Source: Eutypa lata
Lineage: Eukaryota > Ascomycota > Sordariomycetes > Xylariales > Diatrypaceae
Length of the DNA stretch: 64,000 nucleotides
Reading direction: 5' to 3'
Assembly: GCA_022661535.1 (NCBI GenBank)
Contig: JAKULF010000023.1
Location: forward strand, 29,280-93,279
The position numbers and the translations under genes are program-made. The notes under the pieces are model-generated. The model was not told the DNA's origin, did no database searches, and was given only the letters and a program-made list of their open reading frames with translations. Position 1 is the first letter of the stretch; each line of letters starts with the position of its first letter. Shown here piece after piece: positions 21,835 through 32,611 of this stretch.

Positions 21835-21969
21835 AATGATATTTATGGATTATCTATAGCATTATTATTTATAATTATAATAGCTATAGGATTTGTGTTT
21901 GAGTTAGGTAAAAGTGCATTAAAAATAAATAGTAAACAAGTAGTTACATTATTAAATCATCTGATGTAA
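21835..21969 (+). pseudogene. Second copy of the nad3 3' end
   Basis: Forty-four codons plus TAA encode NDIYGLSIALLF...GFVFELGKSALKINSKQ, homologous to the end of nad3 (about 21325-21430) but diverged in sequence and with a different tail. There is no 5' part. It reads as the displaced original end of nad3. Confidence 0.78.
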
Positions 21970-22062
21970 CAAAACTTGTATCTAAAGCTTCAAAGTAATA
22001 GTTCAGAAACTGAAAAGATTGAAAGACGTTTTTAGCAACTTATAAAGAATAGACAAATTTGT

Positions 22063-22138
22063 ATATAATTATTATTATTATAGTATTTGTCTATGAATTA
22101 GGTAAAAATGTATTAATATATAGGGTAAACAAATTATA
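22063..22138 (+). pseudogene. Third, strongly decayed copy of the nad3 3' end
   Basis: The segment encodes a degenerate FVYELGKNVL-like peptide in line with nad3 FVFELGKSAL. It is shorter and more diverged than the copy at 21835. Confidence 0.55.
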
Positions 22139-22269
22139 ATCTTATTGAATTATCTAGTGTTATAGAATTTGTAAAGTTATATTTAATATAAAAAAGATGT
22201 AATTAAAGATTTTTAATCTAAATTTGTTTTAAACAAATGCAAAAATAATTATATATTTATGAGAGTTAA

Positions 22270-22994
<725 letters not shown>

Positions 22995-23085
22995 CCTCTC
23001 AGAGTTATACTGTTGCTTTAAATAAGGTGCTAATTTCAAATAAAGAAAGAGCGCTTATTTTTTCATATAATTCTAAATTTTTTTC

Positions 23086-23928
23086 TTAGGAATAAATTTT
23101 CATATCCATTAGCATTCGATTTATGTAATAAAAGGTTGTTTAGCTCTAAAAGTGATATAGAAAATAATACTAATAAGAGTTCCTACGGTGTTGTTTCGCA
23201 AACCATCAGGTACTATTTTTTCTCTTTCATCTATTAGTAAATTAGGTCTTAAAACTTATGAAAATCCTCAAGAATCTCGTGAACTTATCCGTAAAGATAA
23301 TAACGGAAAAGTAGGTGTCTATTGTTGATTTAATAATGTAAATGGAAAATTTTATATTGGTAGTGGTGACCCTTTATATCTTAGATTGAGTGATTACTAC
23401 CAAGATTGATACTATATTGCTCGTGCTAATGTATATATCGTTAGAGCTCTATCTAAACATGGAATGGCTAATTTTTCTTTGGTTATACTTGAATATACAA
23501 CTTCAGATAATCTTATAAAATGTGAACAAAATTGAATAGATAAGCTAAACCCTGAATATAATCTTAACAGGTTAGCTGGAAACTCTAGCGGTTATGTGCA
23601 TACACCTGAAAGCATAGAAAAAATGCGTACTCTTGCCTTAGGTAGAAAACACAACGAGCAAGTTAAGAAAACCATGAGTGAATCTCGTAAAGGAGTTAAC
23701 AATAATTTTTATGGTAAAAAACACACCGTAGAATCTATAGATCTCATTAGAACAGCCGCATTGAAAAGAACAAAACTTAACAAGCCTGGTATTGAAGTAG
23801 AAATCACAGATCTTGAGACTAAACTCACTACTACTTACGAATCTATTCGTAAGGCAGCAAATGCTATTAACTCAGACATAAAATCGCTATCTCGTAGGGA
23901 GAAATCTCCAACTAGAAAAAGGTATTAA
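23086..23928 (+). CDS. GIY-YIG endonuclease downstream of atp9, free-standing, one frameshift
   Basis: Endonuclease with the GVYCWFNNVNGKFYIGSG catalytic N-terminus (about 23311-23365), then NUMOD3-like HTPESIEKMR and KHTVESIDLIR repeats and a basic C-terminus. Upstream, in another frame, an RLFSSKSD segment looks like its N-terminal part; a shift between 23176 and 23230 separates them. No obvious ATG, so the start is uncertain. It lies between the atp9 exon 2 and a displaced second atp9 3' end, as expected for an element that brought its own exon. Confidence 0.75.
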
Positions 23929-24098
23929 TACACCTTATAGAGGTAGATATATGATAGTATTTAAAAGATCTTAGTTTCATCTAAAAATACACCGATATCA
24001 AGAGAATGTTTATTTTTTTCTATTAGCAAACATAGTGTAATATTGTATAAAGGTATAATATGAGGGTGAGGTGGTGGGAATCTCATATAACTCGGATC

Positions 24099-24146
24099 GG
24101 ATTATTTGCATTAATGATGGCTTTTTTGCTTTTATATGTTGCTTAA
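24099..24146 (+). pseudogene. Displaced second 3' end of atp9
   Basis: Codes for GLFALMMAFLLLYVA and TAA, the same C-terminus as atp9, but with different synonymous codons from the exon at 22964. It has no splice-in route that I can see other than as the alternative exon of the atp9 intron. Confidence 0.75.
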
Positions 24147-24205
24147 TAGATATAAATCTTTTATTTAATCCCTTATTAAATAATGAGTTGATTCATTTAA
24201 ACAAA

Positions 24206-24436
24206 ATGAATTTCTACTCTAAATTAAAATTAATATTAGACAAGATATTAAATATAACTAATATTTTTATTTCGGGTTATATTATTTATACCCAATTAAG
24301 CAACTTTTTTAGTTCTTTTGATTCTCTTTTAATTACAGATTTATCTAATATATTTCATTTAATATGTTTATTACTTTTAATTTTTAAAGCTTATAATAGT
24401 TTTATACATAAAAATGAAGTACCCTGTATTTCATAA
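24206..24436 (+). CDS. Small hypothetical membrane ORF
   Basis: Unrecognised. The frame is open further upstream, but the upstream part overlaps the atp9 remnant in another frame, so the ATG at 24206 is preferred. The product of about 76 residues has two hydrophobic segments. It overlaps the start of the next ORF by about 20 bases. It may be only a chance ORF. Confidence 0.3.
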   Translation: MNFYSKLKLILDKILNITNIFISGYIIYTQLSNFFSSFDSLLITDLSNIFHLICLLLLIFKAYNSFIHKNEVPCIS

Positions 24437-24944
24437 TATAGTTAGTTTATTATTTCTAATAATAATATTTTTTATGATAATACTATTAGTTTATTATGGT
24501 ATAAATTTAGTTTTACATATTATAAAATTATTATATCCTAAGTTTAAAGATTTTATTTATAAAATGTATAGTGGTAATATAGGTAGTAATACTGGAGGTT
24601 CTTCAAGCACTGGTGGTCCATCAGGAGGTTCATCTGGAGGTCCAGGAGGTCCATCAGGAGGTCCGTCAAGAAGTTATAGACATGGACCTTCTAAAAGAAA
24701 GGAATCTATAAAATGATCTTTAGATGACCCCAATATGTCATCAATATCAAGACAAGAACATCCTGCACCACCTAGAGTTATAAATCCTAATTTTCAACCG
24801 GCTCCTAGAAGCAATCCGTTACATAGTGATTTGATAAAGCTTGTAGAGCAAAATTTAGGAAGAAATTATGATAGTATACATCCTCTTCGTAAATTACCGT
24901 TACCAGGTAGTCCATCTATACTACCACTTAGATATTGAAAATAG
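24414..24944 (+). CDS. Hypothetical ORF with Gly/Ser/Pro repeats
   Basis: 176 residues in code 4. The N-terminal 40 residues are hydrophobic and likely membrane-spanning, followed by a GGSSGGPGGPSGG-type repeat (about 24585-24670) and a basic/proline-rich tail. It sits in the atp9-cox2 spacer. I do not recognise a family. The A+T-poor repeat makes it stand out from its surroundings. Confidence 0.5.
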
Positions 24945-25183
24945 ATCAATCTATTTATTAAATTATATAGTAATATAATATAAAGATGTATTAATATAAT
25001 GTATTTATAGAGATAATCTGAAAGCTTTTTCTAAATTTAAGGGTTATTATTATAAGTAACCTTTATATTTATAAGTATTTTATATACTTATAGTTTATCT
25101 TTAACTCTGTATTTCGTTCTATAGTGTATTATATATACAAAAAATTTTTTTGATATAGAGATATTTCATTTAAATATTATATT
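24945..25183 (+). other. Spacer upstream of cox2
   Basis: A+T-rich, no gene recognised. It contains TTATAAGTAACCTTTATATTTATAAG-like short inverted repeats. Confidence 0.4.
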
Positions 25184-28100
25184 ATGTTATTTTTCAATGA
25201 TTTATATAAAATAAATTTTGATGTGCCAACTCCTTGAGGAATATATTTTCAAGATAGTGCTACTCCACAGATGGAGGGATTAGTTGAATTACATGATAAT
25301 ATTATGTATTATCTAGTTATAATCTTATTTTCTGTAGCATGAATAATGTTATCTATAGTAAGAAATTACGTTGAAACTAAATCACCTATTTCTCATAAAT
25401 ATTTAAATCATGGTAAAGATGTGCCTTATCAAAAGTGTTTTAAGTTTAATAATTTAAAGAGTCTAAATTATATACGTTTTTACAGTACAACACCTTCTTC
25501 ACAAGTTAATAGCATAAAGTTTTACGAAGATGCTTATTCTATGAAGAAATCAATTATAGAGGACAATAAAAACAAATCTGGTATTTACAAATGGACCAAT
25601 AAATTAACAAATGATGTATACATTGGGCAATCAGTGGATTTATCCAAAAGATTTATAAGATATTTTAATCTTAGTTATTTAAAGAATAGAAATACTCTTG
25701 TAATAAGTAGAGCTTTAATTAAATACGGATATTCTAATTTTTCATTAGATATTTTAGAATATTGTGATATAGCTAATCTAACCGAGAGAGAACAATATTA
25801 TTTTGATAAATTAAATCCTAAGTACAATACTTTAAAAATAGGAGGTAGTTCTTCAGGTCATATACATTCTGAAGAAACTAAAACAAAAATTAGTCAATCT
25901 TTAAAGGGGGTTTATGTTCAAGAAAAATCTGCTTTATATGGTCGTACTCACACTGAAGAAACTAAAGCATTGATGGCTTTAAAAAAATCAAATGAGAATA
26001 ACCCTTTATATAATAAAACTCATAGTGATGAAACTAAGGAATTAATGAGACAGAAAGCTTTAGGTAGAAAACACTCTGAAGAAACTCTATTAAAAATGAG
26101 TACTAGTAGAGGTTATCTTGTTTATATACATGAAAAATGTGATTCAGAAGGGTTTAAATTAATCGGTAGTTTTGTTTCAATAAGAAGAGCTGCAAAGTTT
26201 TTAGAAATTAGTAGCAATACTGTAAGACTGTATATAAACTCAGGTAAAATATTTAAAGACAGATATAAATTTACTGGAGGGACTCCAAAATAAACTTAAA
26301 AAAAACTCTGAAAAAAATTCCACTGTATGCTGGAAACTCCTAAAGTTTTTAGGTACAATAAAAATTAATAAATATATAAATTTTATCTGTGATAACCCTA
26401 AAATATGTACAATGGACAATCAGCAGGAAACTTAAAGGTGTTAAATGCCTTAACAGGATCCTTAGAGACTATACGTGGAAACCATACGTGGTAATATATA
26501 GTCCAATTAAGTATGAAAGTACTTATTTTTCGACATTAATAGAATTAATATGAACTATAACACCTCTCCTTCGGCGTAGGTTGCCGTATTTAAGCGGGGA
26601 AAGACTGCCAAATTCCGGGGATCTCCTAAAGCTTCTGGTACCAAGCCTCTTGTGAAAATGAGTTGGTGGCTGAATTAATTGTTCAGGTATGGTAACAAGC
26701 CAGATGATTTTCGAAAGATTAATGGATTACCGCGGATCTAAGTCAGCAATATGTGAAAGTATTACTGTAAAAGAGCAACGAGTGGATGGTAGTCAACACA
26801 TTTCTTTAACTAAATTTAAGATAATGTGTTTAAGGTGCACTCTAATGGGTTTCGAAAGAAATTATCAAGCCAAAAACCTTTCTAAGCAAATATTACAAAT
26901 TAGACAACTTTCTTCTAGCAGATCGCTAGCTATTTTTTCACATACTCTTACTCTTCAATCACCTGACGCCAATCTTCCTAAACTTTTTCATCTCTTAAGC
27001 CGTGATTTGTAACTGGATTTGTAGACGCTGAAGGGTCTTTCACGGTTAGTGTTTTAAAAAGTTCTAGTGTTCGTACTGGTTGACAGGTGGGAGCTAGATT
27101 TCAATTAACTTTACATTTAAAGGATTTATCTTTATTGAGAGAAATTCAAGCCTTTTTCGGAGGAGTGGGTAAAATAGTCTTATCTAAAGATAATTGTACT
27201 TTTAGAGTAGATTCTCTAAAAGATATTTTAAAGGTAATAATCCCACACTTTAATATATATCTCCCAGTTACTCAAAAGTTAGGAGATTATCTTCTTTTTA
27301 GGGATATTGTAATAATGATGAGTAATAAAGAGCATATAACACTGGAAGGTTTAAATAAAATTATCTCTATTAAAGCTTCTTTAAATCACGGCTTATCTAA
27401 GGAATTAAGAGTAGCTTTCCATAATGTTAAATCCGTATTAAGACCTTTAGCCATAGACCAAGTAATTCCTCACCCTGATTGAATGGCAGGTTTTGTTTCC
27501 GGGGATGGTAGTTTCTATCTTACTATTAGAAAATCCCACGAACTAAAAGTTGGATATAGAGCAGAGGTAGGATTTCAAATTACTCAACATTCTCGTGATC
27601 AGGTTTTTATGGAAAGTTTTATTTCTTATTTTAATTGTGGTAAAATAAAAAAGGACACTAGACATTCAGTTTTATATTTTACAGTTAGTAATTTTACGCA
27701 TCTTATTGAAAGAATTATTCCTTTCTTTCAAGAGCATAAAGTACTAGGTGTTAAGTTTCTAGATTATGAGGATTGATGTAAGGCAGCTGAGATAATAAAA
27801 ACGAAAGCTCATCTTACTACGGAAGGTATAAATGAGCTTCGTAAACTTCAGGACGGTATGAATAGTAAGAGATAGTAGAATGTATAATTTTGTAGGATAA
27901 ATTTGGTCGCAATGGCAGTTATATTAATATTAATAGCATTCCCTTCATTTAAATTATTATATTTAATGGATGAAGTTAATGATTCTTCAATGTCAGTTTT
28001 AGCCGAGGGTCATCAATGATATTGAAGCTATCAGTACCCAGATTTTTTAAATTTAGAAGATGAGTTTATAGAATTTGATTCATATTTAGTACCAGAATCT

Positions 28101-28403
28101 GATTTAGAAGACGGAGCTTTAAGAATGTTGGAAGTTGATAATAGAGTTATCCTTCCAGAATTAACACATGTAAGATTTATAATTACTTCAGGTGATGTTA
28201 TACATTCTTTTGCAGCACCTGCTTTAGGTATAAAATGTGATGCATATCCTGGTAGGTTAAACCAAGTTTCTGTTTTCATTAATAGAGAAGGAGTATATTA
28301 CGGCCAATGCTCAGAAATTTGCGGTATTTTACATAGCTCAATGCCGATCGTTATTGAATCTGTAAGTTTGGAAAAGTTCCTTACATGACTTGAAGAACAA
28401 TAA
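25184..28403 (+). CDS. cox2: Cytochrome c oxidase subunit 2 (three exons)
   Basis: Complex IV subunit carrying the CuA site. Exons 25184-25414, 26533-26565 and 27915-28403 add up to 753 bases (250 residues). Exon 1 holds [19 protein letters not shown] and both hydrophobic helices' start. Exon 2 encodes only eleven residues (TLIELIWTITP). Exon 3 holds GHQWYWSYQY and the copper ligand region [17 protein letters not shown]. Introns start after T and end in G. Confidence 0.93.
25415..26293 (+). CDS. GIY-YIG endonuclease in cox2-i1, intact, exon-fused
   Basis: Open frame continuing cox2 exon 1 to TAA 26291-26293. IRFYST motif at about 25475, then the catalytic [18 protein letters not shown] segment (about 25582-25630), [15 protein letters not shown], three NUMOD3-type H(S/T)EETK repeats (about 25867-26090), and a C-terminal NUMOD1 helix ([12 protein letters not shown]). 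Typical full-length architecture. Confidence 0.9.
   Translation, partial: KDVPYQKCFKFNNLKSLNYIRFYSTTPSSQVNSIKFYEDAYSMKKSIIEDNKNKSGIYKWTNKLTNDVYIGQSVDLSKRFIRYFNLSYLKNRNTLVISRALIKYGYSNFSLDILEYCDIANLTEREQYYFDKLNPKYNTLKIGGSSSGHIHSEETKTKISQSLKGVYVQEKSALYGRTHTEETKALMALKKSNENNPLYNKTHSDETKELMRQKALGRKHSEETLLKMSTSRGYLVYIHEKCDSEGFKLIGSFVSIRRAAKFLEISSNTVRLYINSGKIFKDRYKFTGGTPK
25415..26532 (+). other. Group I intron cox2-i1
   Basis: The ORF comes first and the ribozyme core follows at about 26320-26520: TGTATGCTGGAAACTCCTAAAG, CAATCAGCAGGAAAC, ATCCTTAGAGACTATACGTGG and ATAGTCCAATTAAG. It ends with G at 26532. Confidence 0.8.
26566..27875 (+). CDS. LAGLIDADG endonuclease in cox2-i2, one frameshift
   Basis: Exon-fused; frame 1 runs through the core and shifts at about 26985-27000 into the frame of the catalytic domain. 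Motifs [11 protein letters not shown] (about 27009) and [11 protein letters not shown] (27483) are both canonical, with [17 protein letters not shown] and TQHSRDQ signatures. Ends with TAG 27873-27875. Confidence 0.82.
26566..27914 (+). other. Group I intron cox2-i2
   Basis: Core in the 5' part (AATTCCGGGGATCTCCTAAAG about 26611, CGCGGATCTAAGTCAG about 26731, AAAGAGCAACGAGTGGATGG about 26771, AAGGTGCACTCTAATGGG about 26834). Ends in G 27914 before exon 3 ([13 protein letters not shown]). Confidence 0.78.
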
Positions 28404-28514
28404 AAAAGAAAACCAGTAATATATCCAACATATTCGGCTAAAGTTTAGGTGCATTATTTATATTTTAGGTTATTTTTATTATTCTTAATAATTAAAAAAA
28501 TGCATTTAATATAA

Positions 28515-28586
28515 AGGTGTGTTAGTTTAATGGTATAATAAAGAGTTACGTACTCTTAAGTGTAAGTTCGAATCTTGCACCACCTT
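28515..28586 (+). tRNA. trnR: tRNA-Arg (ACG)
   Basis: Perfect anticodon stem AAGAG/CTCTT with loop TTACGTA (anticodon ACG) and T-arm GTAAG-TTCGAAT-CTTGC. The lower acceptor stem has one or two mismatches. It is the best of three related tRNA sequences in this spacer. Confidence 0.7.
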
Positions 28587-28736
28587 TCAATATTATTTGT
28601 TTGTTTAGAAGAACAATAAAATATACTAATAGGAGTATTCAACAGATAATAGGTGATTTACTTGGTATTTAAGTTTTTCTAATAATTTTGATGTATATTG
28701 GATCAATAAGTGAATACAGTAAACAATAATTTATAA

Positions 28737-28807
28737 AGTGTATTAATTTAAGGGTAGAATATAGTAGTACGGTTACTATTGTATAAGTTCGAGTCTTATA
28801 TGCACTT
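28737..28807 (+). tRNA. tRNA-Arg-like (ACG), second copy
   Basis: Acceptor AGTGTAT/ATGCACT pairs fully, anticodon stem TAGTA/TACTA with loop GTACGGT (ACG), T-loop TTCGAGT. The D-arm is reduced. Related in sequence to 28515 and 29390. It may be a paralogue or a pseudogene. Confidence 0.5.
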
Positions 28808-29389
28808 GTTTAATATTTATATAATAACTATAAAAATATTATTATATTAATTTAATATACTATAAACTAAAATTATGAATAATATGGATAAATTATCATA
28901 TATTTATAAAAATGTAGTAAAATTATATACAATGTGAGTTTAATTAATAAACCTTTAATTTAGGTTATATATATAAAGTATAAAATTAAAGATTATAAAA
29001 AAAAATATAAAAAGCGATAGTAAGCAAATCAACAATTTTTATATTTTTTTATATTTAAAATAAAGATAATTATATATGTGTTAAGTATCTCTTAAGTTAT
29101 ATAACATATATATTATAGTGACATATATTTAGAAGATAATATATCAAAAACTACTTAGACGTGTAATTATGTGAAGGATATCTATTGTATTCTGAAAATC
29201 CTATATGATGTTTATGAAGATTCATTTATTGGTAATTATTATAAATAGGTTAAAGATTTAATAGAGGTTGTGTTGTTTTTTTTTTTGCATGTCCAAAATT
29301 TAAAGATAGTTACTCTACAGCTAAAATAGTAGCTTTAGAATGATAAGCAAGGAGGTTTTATTAATATAATAAAATTTATTGTTATTTAA
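28808..29389 (+). other. Non-coding spacer
   Basis: Extremely A+T-rich with many ATATA stretches. No ORF and no RNA gene recognised. Confidence 0.5.
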
Positions 29390-29460
29390 AGGATGTTAGT
29401 TTAATGGAAAACCCTGGTATTATAGCTACTAAAATATAAGTTCGAGTCTTATACATCTTG
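29390..29460 (+). tRNA. tRNA-like, Arg-family relative with altered anticodon
   Basis: Acceptor AGGATGT/ACATCTT and T-loop TTCGAGT are well formed, and D-stem GTTT/AAAC is present, but the anticodon loop TTATAGC would read AUA, not an expected mitochondrial anticodon. Probably a diverged pseudogene of the tRNA-Arg above. Confidence 0.4.
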
Positions 29461-29560
29461 GCTTGTTTTATTTTTTTTAATAATAATTAAATAACAAGTA
29501 TTGTGATAAATTTATCACAATTTTTATTATTACAATAATTTAATTTTTTATAAATATACA

Positions 29561-29830
29561 ATGAATATTACACTAATACTTTTTTTAATAGGGATTCTAG
29601 GATTCGTATTAAATAGAAAAAATATTATATTGATGCTAATCTCTATTGAGATTATGTTATTGTCTATAACATTTTTAATATTGGTAAGTTCACTTAACAT
29701 TGATGATATAATTGGCCAAACATATGCTATATATATTATAGCAGTAGCAGGTGCAGAATCTGCTATAGGTTTGGGTATTCTAGTAGCTTTCTATAGATTA
29801 AGAGGAAGTATAGCAATAGAATATAAATAA
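29561..29830 (+). CDS. nad4L: NADH dehydrogenase subunit 4L
   Basis: Complete, uninterrupted 89-residue Nad4L with the conserved [14 protein letters not shown] and [22 protein letters not shown] segments. TAA overlaps the nad5 ATG by one base, the usual nad4L-nad5 arrangement. Its first 23 codons and the 5' flank are copied at 410-506. Confidence 0.95.
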   Translation: MNITLILFLIGILGFVLNRKNIILMLISIEIMLLSITFLILVSSLNIDDIIGQTYAIYIIAVAGAESAIGLGILVAFYRLRGSIAIEYK

Positions 29831-31848
29831 TGTATTTAGTAATAATAATTTTACCTTTATTAGGGTCTATAGTTTCTGGCTTTTTTGGTAGAAAAGTTGG
29901 AGTTAGCGGAGCACAGTTCATTACATGTTTTAGTGTAATAGTCACTACAATACTAGCAGTAATAGCCTTTTTTGAAGTAGGGTTTAATAATATCCCTGTT
30001 TCAATTGAATTATTTAGATGAATAGATAGTGAATGATTTAATATTTTATGAGGTTTTGAATTTGATAGTTTAACAGTGTCCATGTTAATACCTGTGTTAA
30101 TTATAAGTTCTTTAGTTCATATTTACTCAATTTCGTACATGAGCAACGATCCTCACGTACAACGTTTCTTTAGTTATTTAAGCTTATTCACTTTTATGAT
30201 GATTATATTGGTTACAGCTAATAATTATCTATTAATGTTTGTAGGATGAGAAGGTGTAGGAGTTTGTTCATATCTTTTAGTAAGTTTTTGATTTACTAGA
30301 ATTGCAGCAAATCAAAGTTCTATATCTGCATTTTTAACTAATAGAGTGGGTGATTGCTTTTTAACTATAGGTATGTTTGCTATTTTATGATCTTTAGGTA
30401 ATTTAGATTATGCAACAGTTTTTTCATTAGCTCCATATATTAATGAAAATGTTATAACTATTATAGGAATATGTTTATTAATAGGTGCTATGGCCAAAAG
30501 TTCTCAAGTTGGTCTTCATGTATGATTACCTATGGCGATGGAGGGTCCTACTCCAGTTTCTGCTTTAATACATGCAGCTACTATGGTAACTGCCGGGGTA
30601 TATTTATTAATACGTTCATCTCCTTTAATCGAATACAGTTCTACTATTTTATTGCTATGTTTGTGATTAGGTGCTATTACTACTGTTTTTAGTTCTCTTA
30701 TTGGATTATTTCAACAAGATATTAAAAAAGTTATAGCTTATTCTACTATGAGTCAATTAGGTATGATGGTTATAGCAATAGGTTTATCTTCTTATAATGT
30801 AGCTTTATTTCATTTAGTAAATCATGCTTTCTATAAAGGATTATTATTTTTAGGTGCTGGTGCTGTTATTCATGCAGTAGGAGATAACCAGGATTTCAGA
30901 AAATATGGAGGGTTAATTTCATTTTTACCTTTAACATATTCTGTTATATTAATAGCAAGTCTTAGTTTAGTTGCTTTCCCTTTTATGACAGGATTTTACA
31001 GTAAAGATTTTATATTAGAATCTGCTTTTGGTCAATATTATTTTAGTAGTATAGCTGTATATGTAATAGCAGTAATAGGTGCAATATTTACTACTTTGTA
31101 TTCAGTAAAAGTCCTATATTTAACTTTCTTAAGCCCTGCTTTAGGACCTAAAGTTTATTACAGGAATGCTCACGAAGGGGACTTCTTTCTTGCTTTACCT
31201 TTAGTAATATTAGCTATATTCTCTATTTTCTTTGGTTACTTAACTAAAGATATTTTCTTAGGATTAGGTGCTGGATTCTTTTCAGATAATTCTATTTTTA
31301 TTCACCCTAACCATGAAATTATGATTGACACAGAGTTTGGAGTACCTACTTTGTTTAAACTTTTACCTTTAGCCTTCACAGTCTTTTTTAGTATTTTAGC
31401 TATTATTCTTTCAGAATATTTACCTGAATCTCTAATTAGTTTTAAATTTTCTAAATTAGGATATAACATTTTTGGTTTCTTTAATCAAAGATTTTTGGTA
31501 GAAATGTTTTACAATAAATATATCACTAATTTAGTTTTAAATTTAGGTGGACAAACTACTAAAGTATTAGATAAAGGAAGCATAGAATTAATAGGACCTT
31601 TTGGTTTAGAAATAGGATTGGTTAAATTAAGTAAAGCTATTTCATCTTTAAGTACAGGAGTTGTGACAAGTTATGCTTTATATATATTGGTAGGATTTAT
31701 AGGGTATTTATCTGTTGCCTATTTAGGACTATTAGATTTTAATATGGTATTATTATTTATATTAGCTATTTTCTCATTAAGTTCTTTCAACTATAACTAT
31801 GGTTATAATGAAAATAAAAATAAGTTTTTACAATCTAATTTTTTTTAA
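29830..31848 (+). CDS. nad5: NADH dehydrogenase subunit 5
   Basis: Complex I proton-pumping subunit, 672 residues in code 4, with no intron and no frameshift. Landmarks are [21 protein letters not shown], the [21 protein letters not shown] helix (about 30235-30290), [31 protein letters not shown] and [12 protein letters not shown]. It is unusual here in being free of mobile elements, which gives a useful reference for sequence quality in this region. Confidence 0.97.
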
Positions 31849-32044
31849 CTATTCCTATGTTGATTAAATATAATTAAAAGATATAAATTTTTTATATTGA
31901 AGTTTAATAGTTATTATTTATCTTTCTATTAATCTTATCTGTACTTTGTATAATATAGTATATCCTGAATTACCTGAAATGTATGTTTCAGAACCTAATA
32001 AAGAAAATTAAATAGGGACGACGGATCATAGTGTGTATATAAAT

Positions 32045-32298
32045 CTCCTGCAGATAAAATACATGATAATATAAAAAAAATAAATGAAGAAATCCAAAAA
32101 CTAGATCCTAATTCTAAAGATTATCTTAAAGAAAAAGAAACTTTAGAGTCAATTAGATCCGAAATCTAGAATAAAATGTCTCTTATAAGTCAATTTAAAA
32201 GCACTAGAGTAAAATATATTCCTGATACTTCTGATTATAAAAGAGTAGCAGATAATAATATAACCACAAGTACTTCTAAACGTACAAGAGATGAATAG
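32045..32298 (+). pseudogene. Remnant of a charged, coiled-coil-like hypothetical ORF
   Basis: The frame encodes a Lys/Glu/Asn-rich stretch (IKKINEEIQKLDPNSKDYLKEKE), one in-frame TAG (about 32167), then a basic tail ending in KRTRDE. It resembles in composition the C-terminal part of the ORF at 57183-57583. Function unknown. Confidence 0.3.
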
Positions 32299-32372
32299 TA
32301 TGATTTTTCTTTGTTTTTTTCTTGCTCGGTTTATATAGTAATAAACATTTATAATAAAAAATATTATATAAA

Positions 32373-32445
32373 GAAAATTAACTCAATAAGGTAGAGTATT
32401 CGTTATGTTTTCGAAAGATAGGTGTTCAAGTCTCTTATTTTTTTT
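32373..32445 (+). tRNA. tRNA-like sequence upstream of cob, degenerate
   Basis: D-arm ACTC/GAGT and a TTCAAGT T-loop are present, and TTCG/CGAA frame an enlarged anticodon loop containing GTT (would be Asn). The acceptor and T stems are weak. It resembles tRNA-His in its 5' half. Probably a pseudogene. Confidence 0.3.
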
Positions 32446-32611
32446 TATATTTGGTTTTCTAACTATTAGAAAATATTATAAGTTTATAAAAAATTACAAT
32501 TTTTTTTAATACATTATTATTATTACCTTTCACATTAATTGTATATAATACATATAAGAGCCTTTATTAACTCTAAATTTTACTAACCTAAATTATAATA
32601 ATAATCAAAAC

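Larger units (their letters stand above)
31849..32611 (+). other. nad5-cob spacer with ORF and tRNA remnants
   Basis: It holds a decayed Lys/Glu-rich reading frame (about 32045-32298) and one tRNA-like sequence (32373-32445). Otherwise A+T-rich without recognised genes. Confidence 0.5.

Noticed and set aside
21656..21859. Small ORF of 67 codons between nad3 and the nad3 3' remnant
   Set aside because: Hydrophobic but without family features; its end overlaps the nad3 remnant in another frame. It could be a displaced leader, but I cannot support it as a gene.
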